From Acidimicrobiia bacterium (GTDB lineage Bacteria; Actinomycetota; Acidimicrobiia; Acidimicrobiales; Poriferisodalaceae), in the NCBI GenBank assembly GCA_022827265.1, contig JAJDTF010000163.1:1-35939 (forward strand): DNA of 35,939 nt. The letters are read 5' to 3'. Below are positions 32,940 to 35,939 of the stretch, in pieces (position 1 is the first letter of the stretch; each line of letters opens with the position of its first letter). Under the pieces are notes generated by a model. It was not told where the DNA came from, searched no databases, and worked only from the letters and a program-made list of their open reading frames with translations. Position numbers and translations under genes: made by a program.

Positions 32940-33071
32940 ACTCGCCGGTCGAGGTCGGCCCGCCGTCCGTTCGCATGGCAGCCAGCTATACGAAGTCCAC
33001 CGCGCGACCTGAGAGGACTGCTCGCTAGCCTTGTGCGCTGCTGTTGAGCCCATCCTGCGGAGCTGGCACCT

Positions 33072-33308
33072 ATGAGCAACATCTGCCAAGTCACCGGCCG
33101 CCGGCCGCACTCGGGCTTCAACGTCTCGCACTCGCATCGGCGGACGAAGCGCTGGTTCAAGCCGAACATCCAGCGGAAGCGGTTCTGGGTGCCCAACGAG
33201 GGGCGCTGGGTCACGCTCACTGTCAGCGCCAAGGGCATCAAGACCATCAACAAGCGCGGCATCGAATCGGTGGTGGCCGATCTGCGCCGTCGTGGGGAGA
33301 AAGTCTGA
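33072..33308 (+). CDS. rpmB: Ribosomal protein bL28
   Basis: A 78-residue large-subunit protein. [20 protein letters not shown] and the basic [16 protein letters not shown] core are diagnostic. Only one Cys is present, so it is the zinc-free (C-minus) form. Its stop overlaps the rpmG start (TGATG), giving the classic rpmB-rpmG pair. I saw no Zur-box-like palindrome in the 130 nt upstream. Confidence 0.98.
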   Translation: MSNICQVTGRRPHSGFNVSHSHRRTKRWFKPNIQRKRFWVPNEGRWVTLTVSAKGIKTINKRGIESVVADLRRRGEKV

Positions 33309-33472
33309 TGCCCAAGAGCGACAAGCGTCCCGTCATCAAGCTGAAGTCCACCGAGGGCAGCGGCTACACGTACTCGACGCGCAAGAACAAGACGAACACC
33401 CGCGACCGGATCGAGCTGCGCAAGTACGACCCGGTGCTGCGCCGACACGTCATCTTCAAAGAAGAACGCTGA
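33308..33472 (+). CDS. rpmG: Ribosomal protein bL33
   Basis: A 54-residue large-subunit protein: [18 protein letters not shown] then [18 protein letters not shown]. It lacks the two CxxC zinc-binding pairs of the C-plus form. It is translationally coupled to rpmB by an overlapping TGATG. Confidence 0.98.
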   Translation: MPKSDKRPVIKLKSTEGSGYTYSTRKNKTNTRDRIELRKYDPVLRRHVIFKEER

Positions 33473-33508
33473 GCGGCGGCGCCGTCGGGGGCGCCCCATG
33501 AGCACCGC

Positions 33509-34789
33509 ATGACCGCGGCGCGGCCTGCTCGCGTGAGCCTGCGGGCGGCGCGCCGGCTCGCCATCGGCGCCCAGGGGCTCGCCTCACCGCTGCCGGGCGG
33601 GCGGCTGGACGTCCGGCATCTGCGGCGGGCCATGGACTGCATGGGCCTGCTGCAGATCGACGCCGTCAACGTGCTGGCCCGCTCGCACCTGCTGGTTCTG
33701 CGGGCCCGGATGGGCGGCATGCACGACGCCGTGCTGGGGTTGCTCGAGCGGGCGGCGTACGCCCGCCGGGCGGGCGAGCGGGAGCTGACCGAGTACTGGG
33801 GCCATGAGGCGTCGTTCGTGCGTGTGGCCGACTGGCCGCTGTTCGGCTGGCGGATGCGCCGGGGAGCTGCCGGCGACATGTGGAGCGGGTACGCCCGCTT
33901 CGGAGAGGCCAACCAGCCCAGGATTCGAGCAGCACTCGGCTGGCTGGATGCCAACGGTCCTGCATCGACTGCCGAAGTGGATGCCGCGATGGGCTGGGGA
34001 CCCGGCGTACGCGGGCCCTGGGGAACACGCAGCAACGGAAAGCTGGCGCTGGCGTGGCTGTTCTGGGCGGGTCGGGTCGGCGTGGCCGACCGCACCGGTT
34101 TCGTACGCCGCTACGACGTGATCGAACGGGTACTGCCGAGCGAGGTGGTCGATGCTGTTGTGGACGAACCCGACGCGCACCGGGCGCTGCTGGCAGACGC
34201 CGCCCGTTGCCTCGGCGTGGCCACTGCCGACGATCTCATCGACTACCACCGCCTGCCCAAGCGCATCGCGCCCGCCCGCATCGCGGACCTCGTCGAAGAC
34301 GACCATCTCATCGAGGTGGCAGTGGAGGGCTGGGATCGGCCGGGGTATGTCCCCGCCGGCCAGCGCGCTGCCCGGCGACGGTCGCGGTCGGTGCTGCTCA
34401 GCCCATTCGACCCGCTGGTATGGCACCGCCCCCGCGCAGAGCGGCTGTTCGGCTTTCACTACCGCATCGAGATCTACACGCCCAAGGCCAAGCGGCAGTA
34501 CGGCTACTTCGTGCTGCCGTTCCTGCACGACGATGCGCTGGTGGCGCGCCTCGATGTGCGCTTCGACCGGGAGCGCAACGTGCTGGAGGTACCGGCCTCG
34601 TGGGCTGAACCGGGGTCGTGGCCCAGCGGTGCCGCGGCCGCTGCAGACGCTCTGGAGGCACTGGCGACCGAGTTGCATGCGCTGTCTGCGTGGTGCGGCG
34701 CCGACGGAGTGTCGGTGCTGTCTCGCGGCGATCTCGCCGACCGACTGCGCGCCGCGGTCACTGGCGCTGATCGAATCAACGCATCTTGA
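33509..34789 (+). CDS. YcaQ/AlkZ-like winged-helix DNA glycosylase (HTH_42 family)
   Basis: A 426-residue protein. LLQIDAVNVLARSHLLVL carries the QxD catalytic motif of the AlkZ/YcaQ interstrand-crosslink glycosylases. SPFDPLVWHRPRAERLFGFHY and IYTPKAKRQYGYFVLPFL (two runs, positions near 34400-34525) are the strongest family signatures. The fold is three tandem winged helices around the active site. YcaQ-type members unhook alkylated bases and crosslinks in bacterial DNA; AlkZ itself protects its producer from azinomycin. The start ATG 33509 is 37 nt after rpmG. Substrate range is unknown. Confidence 0.9.
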   Translation: MTAARPARVSLRAARRLAIGAQGLASPLPGGRLDVRHLRRAMDCMGLLQIDAVNVLARSHLLVLRARMGGMHDAVLGLLERAAYARRAGERELTEYWGHEASFVRVADWPLFGWRMRRGAAGDMWSGYARFGEANQPRIRAALGWLDANGPASTAEVDAAMGWGPGVRGPWGTRSNGKLALAWLFWAGRVGVADRTGFVRRYDVIERVLPSEVVDAVVDEPDAHRALLADAARCLGVATADDLIDYHRLPKRIAPARIADLVEDDHLIEVAVEGWDRPGYVPAGQRAARRRSRSVLLSPFDPLVWHRPRAERLFGFHYRIEIYTPKAKRQYGYFVLPFLHDDALVARLDVRFDRERNVLEVPASWAEPGSWPSGAAAAADALEALATELHALSAWCGADGVSVLSRGDLADRLRAAVTGADRINAS

Positions 34790-34807
34790 TTTGGCTTCAC
34801 ATCGACC

Positions 34808-35647
34808 ATGAAGAGGGCACCAAGCATGTACGACGAATCGTCCGACGAGGAATTGGGCCACGCCGAATCAGCAGATTCCTCCGAGACACCCGGTTACGTG
34901 TATGTAGCCACAAACCCGGCGATGCCGGGCATTGTGAAGATTGGTCGTACAAGCCAGGACGACCCCGAGAGCCGCATCAGCCAACTGTTCAACACAAGCG
35001 TTCCGGTGCCATTCGATCTGGAATACGCCGCGGCCGTCCCCGGTGATCCGAAACAGGTGGAGAATGCTCTGCACGTAGCTTTCGGACCGCAGCGAGTGCA
35101 CCCGAATCGGGAGTTCTTCAAAATCGACCCAGAGCAAGCGATCGCCGTCCTGCAACTCATCGATGCACGGGACATCACTGACGACGTGCAAGCAGAGACT
35201 GATGTCTCAAGGTCCCTCGCTGACCGGCAAGCCAGTAAGCGCCTGCGTCGTCCGAATCTTGACTTTGGAGAGTTGGGGTTGGCGCCCGGGACCGCTTTGA
35301 CCTTCGAGCAAGACGACCGGGTACGGATCGAGATCGTGGATGCGCAGCAGGTACGTCTTATTGAAATGCCCTCCGATGTCTACCCATCGCTCGGAACGGA
35401 GGATGGACCTACACGCCTGTCGCCACCCTCGGCTGGGTCCACTGGTGGAACACCGAACGCATCCACGGCTACCTCAACGACCTCAGCCCTGACCAATTCG
35501 AAGCGGCCTACGCTGCGGCCACAACCGACCACGACACGACAGGAAACCACAACAAGCAGCCTGCGCAAAACCCAGGGTGAATCAACCAGCCTCAAGGGCG
35601 TGCCGAGCATAAAGCTCCGCCGCCGAGACAGAACTGGCGCTATCTGA
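34808..35647 (+). CDS. GIY-YIG (T5orf172/MUG113-type) protein with a disrupted C-terminus
   Basis: The reading frame is 279 codons. Residues about 28-120 form a T5orf172-type GIY-YIG domain: GYVYVATNPAMPGIVKIGRT (the GIY/YIG equivalents are YVY and KIG with the following Arg), then VENALHVAFGPQRVHPNREFF with the catalytic Glu region. Residues about 150-197 (DFGELGLAPGTALTF to VYPSLG) look like the small C-terminal domain that accompanies such proteins. From about residue 199 the frame passes out of frame through an IS3 transposase remnant, so the last ~80 residues are artefactual. The native C-terminus is lost. Such domains occur in phage and accessory nucleases; the role here is unknown. Confidence 0.8.
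   Translation: MKRAPSMYDESSDEELGHAESADSSETPGYVYVATNPAMPGIVKIGRTSQDDPESRISQLFNTSVPVPFDLEYAAAVPGDPKQVENALHVAFGPQRVHPNREFFKIDPEQAIAVLQLIDARDITDDVQAETDVSRSLADRQASKRLRRPNLDFGELGLAPGTALTFEQDDRVRIEIVDAQQVRLIEMPSDVYPSLGTEDGPTRLSPPSAGSTGGTPNASTATSTTSALTNSKRPTLRPQPTTTRQETTTSSLRKTQGESTSLKGVPSIKLRRRDRTGAI
35401..35580 (+). pseudogene. 3' remnant of an IS3-family transposase (OrfB)
   Basis: In the frame one base off from the GIY-YIG gene, this stretch reads WTYTPVATLGWVHWWNTERI then HGYLNDLSPDQFEAAYAAA, ending at TGA 35578. That is the conserved C-terminal end of the IS3-family DDE transposase (the LxWVxWWNxxRxHxxL ... PxxFExxY pattern, downstream of the catalytic Glu). No upstream part is present. It lies inside the GIY-YIG reading frame, so the element probably inserted there and was then mostly deleted. 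Confidence 0.85.
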
Positions 35648-35906
35648 GCAAGCGCCGCCGCGTTGCCTGACGGTCTGGCAGGGCTTGTGGCTACGGCGTG
35701 TTCAACTCAGCACGGCAGGCGAATCCGGGCGTGACATCGAGAGACATGGCGAGGCGCCGCAGTCGTGGTGCGGCTCGTTGTGGACGAGGCAAGGTTTGGG
35801 GCTCTTCGCGTTTTTTTGGGATGACGGTGGGTTGAGGGTCCTTGGGTAGGGGTCGAGGCCCTGCTGGGATCGGTGTTCGTGAGACGCCGAACCCTGGAGG
35901 GCCTCG
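35581..35906. other. Non-coding stretch between mobile-element pieces, with an inverted repeat at its end
   Basis: Beyond the end of the GIY-YIG frame (35647) I see no gene until the ORF start at 35907. A T7 run occurs near 35810. TCGAGGCCCT (35853-35862) is exactly complementary to AGGGCCTCGA (35898-35907), whose right arm overlaps the ribosome binding site and start of the next ORF. The stretch probably belongs to an insertion-sequence end. Confidence 0.45.
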
Positions 35907-35939
35907 ATGGCGAGAGATGTTATGTCGGTGCGGCTGTGG
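35907..35939 (+). CDS. Start of an ORF cut by the window edge, possibly a transposase
   Basis: GGAGG lies 7 nt before ATG 35907 and the visible start is MARDVMSVRLW, too short to classify. Its position next to an IS3 remnant, with a 10-bp inverted repeat around the start, suggests another insertion-sequence gene. This is inference only. Confidence 0.35.
   Translation, partial: MARDVMSVRLW

Noticed and set aside
32940-33071. Zur-box upstream of rpmB-rpmG
   Set aside because: The two proteins are zinc-free forms, so a Zur operator was considered, but no AT-rich palindrome of that type is visible.
31179-33137. A 652-codon minus-strand frame
   Set aside because: It spans the NUDIX gene in another frame and the antisense of the LLM gene; no recognisable domain.

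Overview
The window is about 36 kb of high-GC DNA from an actinobacterium. A WhiB-family iron-sulfur regulator, the ClpS/DUF2017 pair, an F420-type LLM oxidoreductase, CWB2 cell-wall repeats and an MprAB-like two-component system all point to Actinomycetota. The mixture (RCC1 lipoproteins, caa3 oxidase, selenoprotein) suggests the Acidimicrobiia. That placement is an inference from gene content, not from a marker-gene comparison.

Left edge (1-3.3 kb): the start of a transposase-like gene and a 16-bp inverted repeat abut two overlapping minus-strand lipoproteins built of RCC1-type repeats. The larger has 14 repeats, which reads as two seven-bladed propellers. The second has only 5 and ends inside the inverted repeat. 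3.4-8.9 kb (+): a metallo-beta-lactamase-fold hydrolase, a whiB-like gene followed by a run of strong hairpins, and a tight cluster of thioredoxin-like protein, CcdA, a poly-gamma-glutamate-hydrolase-like protein and two FluC/CrcB fluoride-channel subunits. serS is convergent with this cluster.

10.2-13.8 kb (+): an NCS2 nucleobase permease with an unusual cytoplasmic tail, followed by the most striking gene of the window. This is a 605-residue protein interrupted by one in-frame TGA. The codons read Gly-Cys-TGA-Gly-Ser-Cys, the UGSC motif of a metagenomically described selenoprotein family, and a SECIS-like hairpin lies directly 3' of the TGA. A standard gene caller would split it into two genes. 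Next comes an AlbA_2/Schlafen-type putative regulator with an AT-rich upstream region.

16-28 kb: a secreted CWB2 plus PD40-propeller protein is flanked by a decayed copy of the 3' end of a cytochrome oxidase subunit IV gene. It sits beside a dense minus-strand oxidase operon: ctaB, then a CoxI paralog that has lost every heme and copper ligand, a subunit III-like protein, a multi-TM protein with a His-rich tail, ctaC with a fused cytochrome c domain, ctaD, ctaE and ctaF. ctaA is divergent. CcdA and the thioredoxin-like protein upstream could supply the cytochrome c maturation this caa3-type oxidase needs.

28-35.9 kb: clpS, a DUF2017 gene, tRNA-Glu(TTC), a histidine kinase/response regulator pair, a NUDIX hydrolase, an LLM oxidoreductase, rpmB-rpmG and a YcaQ-like DNA glycosylase. 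Last is a GIY-YIG (T5orf172) gene whose 3' end runs out of frame through the remnant of an IS3-family transposase. The window closes in another mobile-element-like ORF start, so both edges look like insertion sites.
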